NCBI GenBank assembly: GCA_947561395.2 | Contig: OX387183.1 | Location: forward strand, 2,489,883-2,553,882 | Reading direction: 5' to 3' | From: Buxus sempervirens | Lineage: Eukaryota; Streptophyta; Magnoliopsida; Buxales; Buxaceae | Length of the DNA stretch: 64,000 nucleotides | In this document: one piece after another, positions 43,241-60,129 of the stretch | Layout: the number at the start of each line of letters is the position of its first letter | Numbering within the stretch: position 1 is the first letter of the stretch | The notes under the pieces: generated by a model | Database searches by the model: none | Told to the model about the DNA's origin: nothing | Seen by the model: the letters and a program-made list of their open reading frames with translations, nothing else | Program-made: the position numbers and the translations under genes

Positions 43241-45614
43241 TTGGTTCCATATCCACTATTTCTCGAGCCACAGTCAATGCAAAAGCTGTCATTTCAGCCT
43301 GACCATATCTCTTAGGAGGTTTTATCTGTCTCCTCTGTCTATCCCTTACCAGATTGTATGAGTCAAGCCCTTCTGTTAAATCATTTTGTGCTTCTTGTCT
43401 AATCTCTTCTTTCATACTGTCAGGTGTAGCCTCTTCTGACTTGTCAAATTGTAAGGGCTTTTGCTCCACCTCAAACTGTAGCTGATCTAAGCAATCTTCA
43501 CTTGTACACGAGGACTGTCTTGCCATTTCCTGTTCATTAAAAATGACATCCCTGCTGATCAAACATTTTTGTTTCCCTGGTGTGTCAACCCAAAGTTTAT
43601 AACCTTTAACTCCCTTTGGATATCCCACAAAAATGCATTTGATTGCTCGAGGTTCTAGCTTATCTGTTTTGGTGTGAACATAGGCTGTGCAACCAAAACT
43701 TCTCAAATGCTTATAATCAGCAAGCTTTCCTGTCCATTTCTCTTGTGGGGTCTTGAACTCTATTGCTGAAGATGGGCTCCTGTTAATCAAATAGACTGCT
43801 GTTTCGGTAGCCTCAGCCCAGAACCCTTTTGTCAATCCTGAGTTTGATAGCAAGCATCTAACCCTTTCCAAAATGGTCCTGTTCATACGCTTAGCCAGGC
43901 CATTTTGTTGAGGGGTATGTCTGACAGTTTTGTGCCTTGCTATGCCCTCCTTTTGACAAAACGAGTTAAATTCATTTGACAAAAATTCAAGCCCGTTATC
44001 AGTTCTTAGCTTCTTGACTTTCCTGCCCACTTGATTTTCAACCAAATCTTTCCATTCTTTAAACTTTGAGAATGTCTCACTTTTATTTCTAAGAAAATAA
44101 ATCCAAACTTTCTTAGAATAATCATCAATGAGAGTTAGGAAATACCTTGCTCCACCTAGAGAAGGTACTCGTGAGGGCCCCCATAGATCTGAGTGAATAT
44201 AGTCCAAGTGGTTGTGTGTTTGATGCACTGTATTTCCAAACTTCACTCTTGTAGCCTTTCCAAAAATACAATGCTCACAGAAGGGTAGATCTGTCAGCTT
44301 ACAGTTGCCTAGCACCCCTTGCCTTTCCAATTCTTGAAGCCCCCTGTGACTGATATGAGCAAGTCTTTTGTGCCATAACTTGGTAGTCTCCTCATCATCT
44401 TTTAACACTGCAGAAGCTTCACCAGCCACTGTTTTGCCTATGAGTGTGTACAGGCCATTCTTAATCATCCCTTTCATCATAGTTTGTGACCCTCTTGCTA
44501 CCCTTAGATAGTTAGGCTCTGACTTAAAAGTATAGCCAGATTTATCTAACATTCCAAGAGAAATTAGATTCCTTTTCAGTTCGGGTATATACCTGACTTC
44601 GTGTAATGATCTTTCAATGCCATCAAAGTGCTTGATTCTAATGGACCCAATACCTTGAATCTTGCAACACTTATTGTTACCAAGAAGTACTTGCCCTCCA
44701 TCACTGTCCTTAAAATCTTCAAACCAAGACTTAACAGGACACATGTGAAAAGAACACCCTGAATCAAGAATCCATTCTTTTCCCGAATCCACATCTGTCA
44801 CATTCAACACTTCAGCACTGTCATAACCATCCAAGATGACTGCAGCATCACCTTCTTCATTCTGTTTCTTGCCAGAATGCTGTCTCTTGTCAGGACAGTC
44901 CTTCTTGAAGTGTCCTTCCTTGTGACAAAGGAAGCACTTGAATTTCTTGTTCTTTGATTTTGATCTAGCTCTACTGTTCTGTCCCTTCTTCTCACGCTTT
45001 TCAGTTCTTCCCCTTATGTTCAAGATCTCACCAGATTCATCCTTGGACTCTTCCTTCTGTTGTAATTCTCTAGAATGTAGAATTGACTGTACTTCTTCTA
45101 AAGTCAAGCTTTCTCTCCCATACATGATGGTTTCCTTTAGATTATTGTACGATGCATCTAGAGATGTCAATAACAGAATAGCTTGGTCTTCATCTTCTAC
45201 AGTGATGTCAATATTTTCTAAGTCCAATATTATTTTATTGAACTGATCAAGATGCTCTTCCATTGACATACCAGGGGTCATCTTGAAGGTGTAAAGCTTG
45301 ATCTTCTTGTGGAGTCTATTTGCTAAAGACTTGGTCATGTAGAGACTCTCCAACTTGAGCCAAAGAGCTCCTGCTGTCTTTTCTTTTGCCACTTCCCTTA
45401 GAACCTTATCTCCAAAAGAAAGAATTATTGCACTGTGAGCTTTCTGCAAGAGATCAGATTTTTCTTTTGCAGACAAAGAACTGGGCAGATCCTTGTCGCC
45501 AAGTAAAGCATCTTGGAGACCCTGTTGTACCAACAAAGCCCTCATTTTCATCCTCCATAACCCGAAATCATTCCTTCCAGTGAACTTCTCAACATCGAAC
45601 TTGGCTGTCCCCAT
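43164..45614 (-). pseudogene. gag-pol: Copia Gag, protease and integrase region
   Basis: Translation most likely starts at the ATG at 45614 (MGTAKFDVEKF), just inside the LTR and PBS. In order the frame has the Gag domain, a CCHC knuckle (CFLCHKEGHFKKDC), the protease motif ILDSGCSFHM, the integrase HHCC finger (HKRLAHISHRG...CEHCIFGK) and the catalytic core with HSDLWGP, TDNGLEF and HTPQQNGLAKR. The frame shifts at about 43240 and then reads out of register to 43164. Confidence 0.95.
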
Positions 45615-45638
45615 TGAACCCGAAGCTCTGATACCAAT

Positions 45639-45992
45639 TGTTGTGATATTCAATCACACACCAAGAACACGGTAAGAACCAGAAGCCTTTTCTGTTATTT
45701 CTTTAGAACAAAGAATAGAGAAATTACAATCATCAAACCAGAAACTATACTCTGTCACTTCCTCTCTCTAATCACCAGAAGTGGTTCTATATTTCTGTTT
45801 ACAAGAAACTCTCTCTCTCTCTCTATTAATTACCCCCTGTGCACAAGAAACCCCCCCTTATATAGAGATCTCAAGCCCTCTAACTTAACAAGAAAGATTC
45901 CAAGAAGTGGCTGTTACAACTAACTCCACGTCAGCAGCCACTTGATCAGCATAGGCTTGTCACAGGTCACTTAATAGTTGGCAATTACAACA
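45639..45992 (-). repeat. 5' LTR of the copia element
   Basis: The TATA-like TATATAAG on the minus strand (about 45857-45865) probably serves as the promoter. Confidence 0.93.
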
Positions 45993-45997
45993 TATAG

Positions 45998-47903
45998 AAG
46001 GTGGCACACCAGGAAATGCTTAGTGATCTGTTTTCTCTGAGACCATATAAACAACTCACCTTACCATTCTGATCTTTCTTTCTCCATCTTTCAGTTGTAT
46101 TTTTTATTTTTTATTTCTGATCATAGATGTCTAAGTCTTTCTTGTGAATGATTAGAGTAGAAGAAAAATAAGTGTTGCATGTTGGTCCCCACTAAGATAG
46201 TTCCCAACCTGTCACCATTTTATAATGAAAAGTTAAACAAAGATAACTCCATGAGGTCAGGGGTTTTATTCTTTTGCATATGAGGCAATAAAAGGAGACA
46301 CTCTTGAAATGGGGTTTGTTAGAACCTTCCCAAACTAAACAAGATCACATAAACTTAATAAATCTGGGGATTCCCTTCAGGAGGAACAGGGTTTGTGTGG
46401 GCCGGCATATATAAAGGAACTCCACCAAGAAGGCACATTTACAAGTAATGGTTGTCAGTGCTGAGAGGTCATTTTAGATAAAGATATTCATGTGAGTTCT
46501 TAATTTGGCACTAGATGACTGTGGATACCTATAACTGGAAGCTAAAGTAGTTTCCTTTTTCTGAATATCCATGCTTTTTTATTCTGGTTTCAGATACTCC
46601 ATGCATGTTTCATCTTTTCCCTTTTCATTTCTCTAGTCAATTTTCCTTTTTCCTGTTTTCTTCCTACTTTTACACTGTTAAAAGATTTGTATTTGATTTG
46701 ACATACATCATAATAGATTTAATTTTATTTGATTGAAGCATAACGTTAATTAAAAAAGATAATTACATATATAAGAAAACAAACAAGTTAATGAAAAATT
46801 AATTTTTAAATTAATATCACTTTATTGGCGATATGAAATACAAAACAAATAGATAAACTAGCACCATGAATTTCTATGTTTTCAGGATTAAGGAAGCTAA
46901 AAATAATCACAAGAACTTTAATTTCAATATTCTAGTGAAGAATGTGACCTAAGAGAGGGTAGCCTTCACTTTATTCCTAGTAAACTGCCATTTAATTCAA
47001 AATCTTGTCTTAAGAACCCCTAAGGGTGGAATAGCTTATAAAAAGTATCTTCCTTTTTGAAAATGAGATGGAGAATAGTGTTTTCTGTTAAATAACTAGT
47101 GCAACTATGTATGCATACCCTGGAAACTTAAAGAAACAAATAAATAGCAAGGTATCCTCCAAGAATTGAACACTAGACCTCCCGCTCCAATTCCGTGTTA
47201 GACATTTTGAAATTTAAAAATGCAAACAAGATGATTCTCAATTTTCTACTATTTTAGATGGACATCTATACTATATATCTTGAACACTATACCTCCCGCT
47301 CCAATTACTTTTACTCTGATTCATGGAGCCAGAGCCTTCAGCTGATACATGAGGGAACACTTATACTAAATACCACACCAGAGATATAGCACTAGTTGAA
47401 GCATTCATCATGATGATGATTAGAAGATTAAATGAGTGAATCTAATAAAGACCTCAAAGTTCAAAAAATATCTCTCAACAAGCAGATTCCATGAGATAAA
47501 TATTAAATATGAAATAGTATGGTCTGTACAAATCACACAAATACTAAATACCACACCAGAGATATAGCACTAGTTGAAGCATTGAGGCTTATTTTTAGGT
47601 TCCCCAATGAGTCCCTTCATTTTTAAGCTACAAAGCAACACTAAGTCATTGCTTTGTTATGACAAGCTCACACGCACAATTAAAACTCCAGTTCTCAATG
47701 GACGCTTAACTCAAATGAATCTCTTATCCGCAAGGCACTTACTAAATGCCTTTCAAAAGTGATTGAATGGTTCTCAAGCTATATAATTTTTATATTTTAA
47801 TCATGTAGGTACTATGAATTTATTAGAACTTGTTCCAAATGATATTCAGAGAATGCAAGCTAGTTAGCTATTCTTTGGTTGCCGTCTCTTTTAACTTTCA
47901 TAC
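45998..47903. other. CACTA interior between the copia element and the second captured gene
   Basis: AT-rich, no gene recognised. It contains internal duplications: a 41-bp phrase (ACCACACCAGAGATATAGCA...) at about 47368-47404 and again at 47548-47584, and ATTCATGGAGCCAGAGCC at about 47320 that recurs at 48839. The part next to 41245 may be upstream DNA of the captured TFL1-like gene. Confidence 0.5.
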
Positions 47904-48516
47904 CTTTAGTGCTAGTTCCATGCAGCTTGAAGAAACATCCACCATCAATTCCTTGATCTTCACCAAGATATTGAAGTCAAAATGGATGTTGTAGCTCTGA
48001 AATCGCTTAGACTCTTCATCTTTGCTTCGTTCCAGTGAATCCATTTATCCTTTTATCTGTAATTGTTCAGGTTAGTTAAGAAAACGTGGTGATGAAACAA
48101 TTAGTTCTACAAGTTGTGTTTCAGCTTCAATGGTGCAAAATTTACCTTGTTAAAGTAACATTCAACCTTGTCAAGGAGCTGGGCTAGGGGAGTCACCACC
48201 TTCCAGCTCTCCAGGTTAGAGGCTACTGCTTCCAACTTTGAGTATAATGCTGCTGCTGTCCTTATGATTTCCAACTTCTTTGAAGGGAAACCTTCAAACC
48301 TTGATAATACCTTCATATTGAAAATTTAATGATTTTCAGGTAAAATAAAAGAGGTTAGTGATATGGATGTAGAAAAAATCAAACTGAAGAGACCTGAGTT
48401 TCATCAGTCAGGACTTCAAGATGAAGTTCCACATGTTTGTGAAATTTTCGAAGCTCAACCATGTCCTTTGTTTGAAAGGAATTGATGGCAGCTTTAATCT
48501 CCATGATAATGATACA
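47904..48516 (-). pseudogene. Captured exons of a plant gene of unknown function (At4g04980-like)
   Basis: Three exons with good splice sites are seen on the minus strand. One ends at 48394 and contains AAINSFQTKDMVELRKFHKH (its start is unclear; an in-frame ATG is at about 48505). The second is 48310-48146 (165 bp, 55 codons, FEGFPSKKLEIIRTAAALYS). The third is 48056-47904 (153 bp, FQSYNIHFDFNILVKIKELM). The joined sequence resembles a plant family that I recall as uncharacterised At4g04980-like proteins; that name is from memory. An in-frame TAA near the start of the third exon (IKG*MDSLERSK) shows decay. A Ser/Thr/Pro-rich open frame upstream (48845-48408) may be further captured coding sequence in another frame. 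Confidence 0.7.
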
Positions 48517-48899
48517 TTTACTGGTGTTGGTGATAGAAGTGATAATGATACATTTACTGGTGTTGAGGGTGGTGTTGGTGGTGAGACCATTGTGGATTGT
48601 CTTACTGTCATTATAGGCAGTGGCATGGGAGCAGTGGTCGGTTTGGAATCTACAGTTTTGTCACCGCTACCCACATTGGTATTCATCATATTGGAATCAG
48701 ACTTCATAATAGATGGTTTTCTCTCTGTAGTTTTGGAATCTTCAAGTCCCTCTTCATTTACTGTCATCGGAAATATTTCAGTTATGTTATCTGCTTCCTG
48801 GACTTCTTCTTTCGTCACATGAACTGTCTTGTTGCTCTGATTCATGGAGCCAGAGCCTTCAGCTGATACATGAGGAAATATTTCAATTACTTTTACTTT

Positions 48900-50254
48900 T
48901 ATTCACTTTTATCTCTCAAGTAATCACTTATATATCTTGATAACTACTAACTATTTTGGCATGACACAACATCTGCTGTCTACAATGCCCTTCACTTTTG
49001 CTTCTAATCACTATTATGTCCTAATTGTTTGCCCACAACTGTCTAACTCGATAAATACCGATAGACCGGTTAAGTAGTTTCAAATGTATAGTCAAACATT
49101 TTAAGGGATTGAAGGCATTGCAATATTTTTTGCGTGCCTTTCTTCTAGTTGCTGTAATTAATGGAACATATTGAATGGTGCAGGTGTTAATTTTTTATGC
49201 ATTTGCCACCTGTCAAAAATGAGTTTCGCATTTGAGGAGTATTTTGCTCTAATCAATGAATTCCGCATTTTCATTGCTGTTTTCTTATGTAAATTAAACA
49301 ATTAGCTAGATGCTTGGAGTGAAGCCAATTGAAAAGAACATAGTATTTTGACCTCGATATGGTTTAGAGAAATACAGAGATATTTGACAATGATTGGGGG
49401 TGGGAATTAGATTTTTTATTACAGGTTATCTGATTTTGGGACCTATTTGGGCTTGGTCACCCCTTCCATTTTAGGGGAGGTGTTGCCGAAATTTCGGCAA
49501 CACCTCATATTATTCCTTTCTTGGGTTTCCATTTTCGTAGGCGTATGTGAAGAGGAAAGACTTGAATTGGCATACCTTATATTATTGAATAACTTTAGAG
49601 TGAATATAAGTAACTTGAATTGCCATACCTTATATTATTGAATAGTTATTTCTTTATATGTAATTACAAAACATGATTTTATCTAGCTAGCTGTGTTTAA
49701 ATTAATATGTGTTTAGATACTAATTTTGCTTTGTTTTTTTTTTTTTATGTAGGAATGAATCCTAACATGGTCCGATGATCTGCATGTCAAGATTTTTTTA
49801 CTTCTTTAGCAGGAATGAAGTCATGATGGTCCGATGATGTGTATGTAGAAGGATATGGCGCAGCTTGCATGATTAAATGTATTTATTATATTTATGTTAG
49901 TTTTTTTAAAATGTATTAAAGATTGAAGTTATGTTGTAATAGAAAGTAATTGTTAACGTATTGTGGTGTAATTTTTGAAGGATTTTAATGTATTATGTTG
50001 TAATTTTTTTTGAATTGTTCAAGGATTTTAATATATTATGTTGTAATTTTTTTTGAATTGTTCAATGATTTTAATATATTATGTTGTAATTTTTTTCGAA
50101 TTGTTCAAGGATTTTAATATATTGTGTTGATTGTCGATATAAGGTATATATGCAAGTGTATAGATCGTCCTTTTTCACAGGTGCAGCAGCAGGTGTTAAA
50201 AAAAAAATCATGAATGGAAAAAAATGAAATATAGAGAAAAACCAGTAGAACCTT
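48900..50254. other. CACTA interior with short tandem repeats
   Basis: No gene is recognised. A 30-bp perfect palindrome lies at 49477-49506 (GAGGTGTTGCCGAAA and its complement). A roughly 45-bp AT-rich unit (TTGAATTGTTCAAGGATTTT...) repeats about three times at 49975-50125. Confidence 0.6.
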
Positions 50255-50801
<547 letters not shown>

Positions 50802-52838
50802 GTTGGTGTGAGACATGGAAATGTCATCTAGGATGACCTCCGATATCGTCACGCGGGGATTGATAAATGTAAAGAGTCGCCACCATCCATTTTAGGATGT
50901 GAATGGACACCAAAGGGTTCATAGATGTCAAATAGAGCCAAAGTAGCTCTAATACAAGGAAAATCCAGAGATTGGGTACGGGGAATTATTTATGAGTGGG
51001 GGAAGGTGTTAGGCACCCCCACTCATCCGTCCAAGACGGTTACCATATGCTTGCTCATACTTTAAATCATTTGTTAGTAAAATGAACTAAGAGGTGCTTA
51101 ACAAGCACAATGTGTGTGACCCTTCCACATGAGAAGTCTAATGAACTTAGGCTCTCTTCATGGATCCATCACTTCTAAAACTTCATGAGTGAAGTGAAAT
51201 CAAGATAAAAATGAAGAAAATCCAGCTAAGGCAAATCTGGAGAAATTAGGTCAAAAGAGCTTGAAAGCTTTGATTAACCATAACTCATTCAATTTAAATC
51301 CAAATCAAATGAAACCAAAGCCATTTGAAAACTGGTATATAGTAGAGTATACAGTAAAAATTTCAACCCAATCTGATTCAAAATGAAAGAGAAATCCATA
51401 TCTGAAATCTACTGTTATAACTCAGAAAAAAGTGGTGAGTAGGCATTTTCAAAATCCTATTCGTGGAGTTTGGCTTAGTAAAAATTCATGACAATTGGTA
51501 TGGGGGAAGTATGTGGTGCCATCTTTCCAAAGAAAAAAACCTCACACCAATCTCTATCCGGATGTGACTTGTGTGCTCTCTTGAACAGGCTTAGAAGACC
51601 ACAGATGAGCTTTGGACTATGCCAGCGAGCACCTCTGAGTCCATTGAGCACCCAAGGCACAAAACAGATTGAAATCTGCTAAAACCGGTTGGAAATAAAA
51701 ATAGACTTCTCAAAGAAAACTCAGAAACTGGAATCACATGAAACGGATCAAAACTGAGCAAATAGTGCACCATCGAAGTGGCAAGTTCAGCAATCTGGGT
51801 TGAACTGACCTACAAACTTTAAAGAGATGGTGTCAAAAAATGGCTACATGGAAATGGACGAAAATTTCCAGATATTAAGTAGGCTTTCCAATCTATCACA
51901 TGTCTTTGGAATCACTCAAAAATTCATCCGGAGGATGAAGTTATAAGCATTCCAAGACAGGCCACAGATCTGCCCTATTTTGGAGTTGTTTGAAGAGAAA
52001 ACATGGAAACCAGTGCATGTGTGCATGTGGATTCGACCAAAACCTCAAAAATCAACAAAAAACCTCTCATGAAGTTCTAAAAACTCATTCTAAGGCCCAT
52101 GATCTCAGATTTTCCATATTTACATGGAAATCCAAGATCTAGCCTATCCTTGCAAAAACAGTGACAAGTGGGTGTGAAGATGTGGAAAATCACATTTCTA
52201 TGAGAAAGTTGGAATCCATGGCTATTGAGAGCATGGATTCACATCTTCTCCAAATACAAAATAAATCAGAGAAGCATTCATGGGTTCAAAATAACCATAT
52301 GGCATGCTTTTCATCATTTGAGGGTTCTAAACCTAGAGGATCCATTCCACCTTCCTTTTCCCCAGGCTCTCTCTTCATGTTTTTCGGCTAGAGAGGATTC
52401 CCAGGTACTTTAGAAGGGGTTTGGGGTTGCAAAACAACACAAAGGCCTTACACTACAGAAAGGTAGAAGATGAGAGGTTGCTGGAATGTAAAGAGGAAAC
52501 CAGAAATCTAAAGAGAGCTTTACCTTAGGTAGCTTGAGCTTTGAGTAGACAATCCAGCAGAGTTTCTCCTCTTCTTGCAGAGCTTCTATGCTTCAAATTG
52601 TCAGCCATTTGCAAGAGGAGGACCCCTCTATTTATAGGCCAAGTCAAGGGTAGAAGAGTCCCAAGGGTAGGCCAAAAAGGCCTTCTAGATTATTCCAATT
52701 CTCCTCCAAGGCTTGAATTGGAGTAATTCAGCAAGTTTCGGAGGGTGAAATAGGGAGTTCAAGTCCCTAAGAGAGAGGTAATATGCGTAAATAAGGCTCA
52801 GAGATCGAGCCATTTCGCAAATCCCCGAAACAGCAAAA

Positions 52839-53105
52839 ACCGTATACTCAGTGCGGTTTCTACACAACCGCCTCTCAAAGTGCGGTTCATATACAAATTT
52901 AACCAAACCGCATATACAGGGCGGTTCAATTCAGTTATGCTTTAATTGATTGCTGTCCACGCGGCTCAACGGCCGAAGCTTCGTGAAGCCACGTGGCCGC
53001 CAGCGCAACAAGCATTGACCTGAACCGTGCTGTGTGTGCGGTTGCAACCGCACATACAGGGCGGTTGACATCAAAATTATAAAAAACCGTATACTCAGTA
53101 CGGTT
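52839..53105. repeat. U3 palindrome array of the solo LTR (AACCG / CGGTT type)
   Basis: Units of about 21 bp with AACCG left arms and CGGTT right arms lie at 52839-52859, about 52866-52887, 52906-52926, 53023-53043, 53046-53066 and 53085-53105. The design matches the U3 arrays of the related LTRs but the arm sequence differs. Confidence 0.8.
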
Positions 53106-53152
53106 GGCACATTTTTGGTTGGTTTTGAGCATTAGCTGCACAGGCCAGGCTC

Positions 53153-53228
53153 ATTTACATGTAATATCGTTTAAGTAAATGTCCTCGTATTTTTTAATCT
53201 CCATTTACTTAAGATATTACATGTAAAT
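53153..53228. repeat. Long hairpin in U3 of the solo LTR
   Basis: ATTTACATGTAATATC... pairs with its complement over roughly 27 bp around a 20-bp loop. The same hairpin occurs at 60592-60667. Confidence 0.85.
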
Positions 53229-53679
53229 AAGCAAACACCCCCCCACTTGAATCCATTAAAAATATTTCCAGACCCAAATTCCAAGTGAATAAAAAGTCAA
53301 CTTTCCAGTTCCAGGCTAAATTTCGGTTTTTCAGGCCAGGTAAAAAGATTCAACATGTTGATACGAAGGTATTTGTCAAGATTAAAAATCTCAAAAAATT
53401 CATTTATGCAATAACATTGCTAAAAACCTAATTACCGGGAAAAATTATCTTCAAATCTTGCTTTAAAAAATATTTCATTTTTTGGGGTCAAAAGTCAACA
53501 AAAATTCAACCCGAAAAAGTTTGACTTTGCATAAAAGGTTGAATTCGGGCCTTTTCCTTTGCGGCTTTGGATTCAAACGGTTTAAGGATCTCAAACCCAA
53601 CGCTAAGAATTGAAAATTCAATAAAATATTTCTCTCCTTCAAGATTTATCAAAAATTGTGCAATTTTTGGGTGTCTACA

Positions 53680-57555
<3,876 letters not shown>

Positions 57556-57986
57556 CGGATATTTAAAATTTACCACCTTAAGGTTTCAGGAAATCCCAAT
57601 TTCCCCCCTATGGTTTTTGAAATATCAGTTTACCACCTTGATGTTAGTTGTGTGTAATAGTCTCCCCCTTCTAAAAAGTTTGACCATCAAAATTTTAACA
57701 AATATTGATGAGGTATCAAAAGAAAAAAAAACTTATATTCACAAAGTTACCCCTAAGGGCAATTTTTTGTAATTGAAATCATAAATAAAGCTTTTACTTT
57801 TAAATGAAATTTGATTGGCAAATTTGTCAATTCATATTAATTTTCTTTGTTATATATGATTCTAATAGTCAAACCTTTAAAGTTCAGATTGTTACACATA
57901 GAAAACCTCAAGGTGGTATATTTTCAAAACTTTAGGGGGCAAAGTGGGATTATTGGAAATCTCAAGGGTTAAACTGTAAATATCCG
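57556..57986. mobile_element. MITE-like element with inverted terminal repeats
   Basis: The left end (CGGATATTTAAAATTTACC) and the inverted right end (CGGATATTTACAGTTTAAC) are similar over about 45 bp. The 431-bp body has no ORF. A clear target duplication is not visible, so the family (perhaps Mutator-like) is uncertain. Confidence 0.5.
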
Positions 57987-58617
57987 CAAAACATAAAAGA
58001 ATAATGTGCCCACATATCATTATGCTATTTTAAGTCTTCAACAAAGACAGACGTGCACAATACTTTTTTTCTTATAATAAAATGGTTCACATGTATATTA
58101 TAAAGTATCTGTGGAGGGGACCATTCTGGGTTTGGAACGACCCAAAAAGTCCTCCAAAATACAACTTTGAAATACATGCCGGAAAGTTCTTCAACCAAAT
58201 AAAAGAATAGTCAGAAAGTGCAAAATTAGCAAGTTGGTCTGCCACACTATTTGCTTACAATCAATATCTTCTTTATCTTGCACAACACTTGCAAGATAAG
58301 TCTTCAACAGAGAGAGACGTGCACAACACTTGCACATCCCTTTATTACACCTAATTATGGTAGTAATAAACAAAATAACCAACATGATTTTTAGACTGTC
58401 ACTTCCTTGGAAAGTGGAAGAGTTGCAGAAAAGTACAATTTTTTAGACTATTTCTTGGGGTTCCCAGTATGTGTACACACTAAGATGGTTCTGGATCCCT
58501 CTTCCCCCCTCCTTGAAGGCGTGGTCCTAAGGTCCTTTGTCCGTGTTGTGGTTCTTCTTAGGTTTTCTTCCTGTCAGTCTTTGCTATCTTGTTTTGTTTT
58601 CTTGCCTCTCTTATCTA

Positions 58618-59830
58618 ATGGAAGACCTATCATCAAATGTCAAAAAACTCTTCATCCCACCAAGGCCCAATACTATCTTCAAAATCTCGACGGACGATCA
58701 AAACAGACTTCATGAACAATGGAAAAGCCTCATTGTGTACGAGCTATGTGATGAAGATTGCCAACTAAACTTCGTCTAAAACCCATAAAGTGTCTATGGA
58801 AGAATATTGCCATAGCAAAGTGCCTTAAAGTCGCTTCGAGAAGATTTCTTTTGGCATTTGATGAGAAGAAGGATACTGATCTTGTTATCCAGAGTTAACC
58901 GTGGATTTTCAACTCTTCCCTTGTGATCATGGAGAAGATTGAGGATGAATTTAAAGCTCTTAAGTTCACATTTGATCAGATCATCCTCTGGATGCAAATC
59001 CATGGTCTCCCCTTGTAAGTATCAAGATGAAAAGGTAATTATTGAGTTATTGAAATTATTTGGGGAAGGCCTTGAGATTGAGATCTCAGATGACTCTTCT
59101 TTGAACTCTATGGTGCATGGCGGTTAAGGTTTGCCTCATCTATTTAGAATCTTCCCCTGGAACTAGGATTTGGCTGAGTTTCAAATACAAAAATTTACCT
59201 TCTCTCAGTGTCTCATGCATTTTGTTAGGTTATTCCATTATTAACTGCCCTAACCCATTTTTTGGCAAAGATAGTGGTTCGGATTCTAAGTTTTGCAGGA
59301 AATACGATGGTTTGATGGCTGTGCCGATGTTGCGCAGAAGAAACCCCTTGTTCAACCCTTTGGGTAAGACAACGAGTCTATCCCAAAACACGATGAATCG
59401 AGCTGAGAGTCGACTTAGGAATGAGCCGATGGTTTCAAGCCCCAAGAACGCCATCATTCCCTCTGAGCTATCTGACATGGACGAGACTACCAGCTGCGCT
59501 GATAAGATGGCTTCATTGGATACCGTATCTGGGCTACAAGACTCAACGGGCTTCTATTCAAATGGTAACTTTATGATGTTCGAAAATGGGCCGGTCAACG
59601 ACGGCCCAAATCTGTTGTTCTCTAACTTCTTAAAGTTCGGATCCAATGGGCCTTCTTACCCTCCTAATTTTATACTCCCCCCATTTGACTTTGTGTGAAA
59701 TCAAGCCCAAGCCCAAGTTCCATCTGAATAGCAAGAAACCCAACCAAACCAAGAAATCTAAAGAGTCCAAAGCCCATTCGTTTAATCTGCTAAGTCAGGA
59801 TGTGTTGGACCAGGATAGCCTTCTTTGAGG
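58618..59830 (+). pseudogene. Degenerate LINE (L1) ORF1: DUF4283 and CCHC region
   Basis: Pieces in shifting frames read like a plant L1 ORF1 protein: RLHEQWKSLIVYELCDEDCQ (from 58618), then KCLKVASRRFLLAFDEKKDT...PWIFNSSLVIMEK, ILWMQIHGLPL, and from about 59117 a diverged zinc-knuckle segment (IWLSFKYKNLP then NCPNPFFG). Several stops and frameshifts separate them, so the ORF is dead. An open tail continues to about 59698. Confidence 0.72.
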
Positions 59831-59992
59831 GACGGGGGATCCAAACCCATAAAAAAAAGAGAGGAAAGCCTTGGGTGTGTGTATCTCTGAGTTATTTTCT
59901 GCGGAAGCTTAGTGTTCTAATTCTCCCTCAAAGCCTCCCTATCTTTCAAACCCATCTCCTTGGGTTCACTCTGGTCAGCCTCACCTGAATAC

Positions 59993-60129
59993 ATGAAAAT
60001 TGTTTATTGGAATTGCCGGGGTCTCGGCCGAACCCCAACAAGATTACACTTGCGAAATCTTATTCGCATAAACAAGCCAAACTTGGTGCTTTTGTCTAAA
60101 AATCTTATGTGATAAGAAATCTGAGAAGC
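59993..60129 (+). pseudogene. Start of LINE ORF2 (endonuclease), cut by an LTR
   Basis: From ATG 59993 the sequence MKIVYWNCRGLGRTPTRLHL matches the N-terminus of plant L1 endonuclease (the NCRGLG motif). It stops at about 60110 and is then interrupted by the LTR inserted at 60130. RT is not in the window. Confidence 0.8.

Larger units (their letters stand above)
41246..45992 (-). mobile_element. Ty1/copia retrotransposon (Tork/Tnt1-like)
   Basis: LTRs of 355 bp (41246-41600) and 354 bp (45639-45992) begin TGTTGTAATTG and end ATCACAACA on the minus strand. TATAG flanks both ends (41241-41245, 45993-45997). The PBS TGGTATCAGAGC (initiator-Met tRNA type) lies at about 45625-45636 on the minus strand. 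Gag-pol is nearly complete but carries one frameshift and one nonsense codon. The LTRs differ by only a few bases and a shortened CT repeat, so insertion was recent. Confidence 0.96.
50807..53679 (-). mobile_element. Solo LTR (2,873 bp) related to the Tat-type LTRs
   Basis: On the minus strand it begins TGTAGACACCC (53679) and ends CCATGTCTCACA (50807). GTTGG flanks it at 50802-50806 and 53680-53684. No internal region or second LTR is present. It shares its first 500 bp or so with the LTR at 60130, has a TATA box at about 52631-52636, six AACCG...CGGTT palindromes in U3 (52839-53105), a long hairpin (53153-53228) and the conserved U5 hairpin (50993-51026). It interrupts exon 2 of the peroxidase. 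Confidence 0.95.

Noticed and set aside
50807..53679. Possible full retrotransposon inside peroxidase exon 2
   Set aside because: Only one LTR lies between the GTTGG duplications, with no PBS, PPT or coding region, so it is a solo LTR.
58407..58715. 102-codon ORF at the start of the LINE region
   Set aside because: The overlapping frame from 58618 matches the LINE ORF1 pattern better; this one shows no domain.
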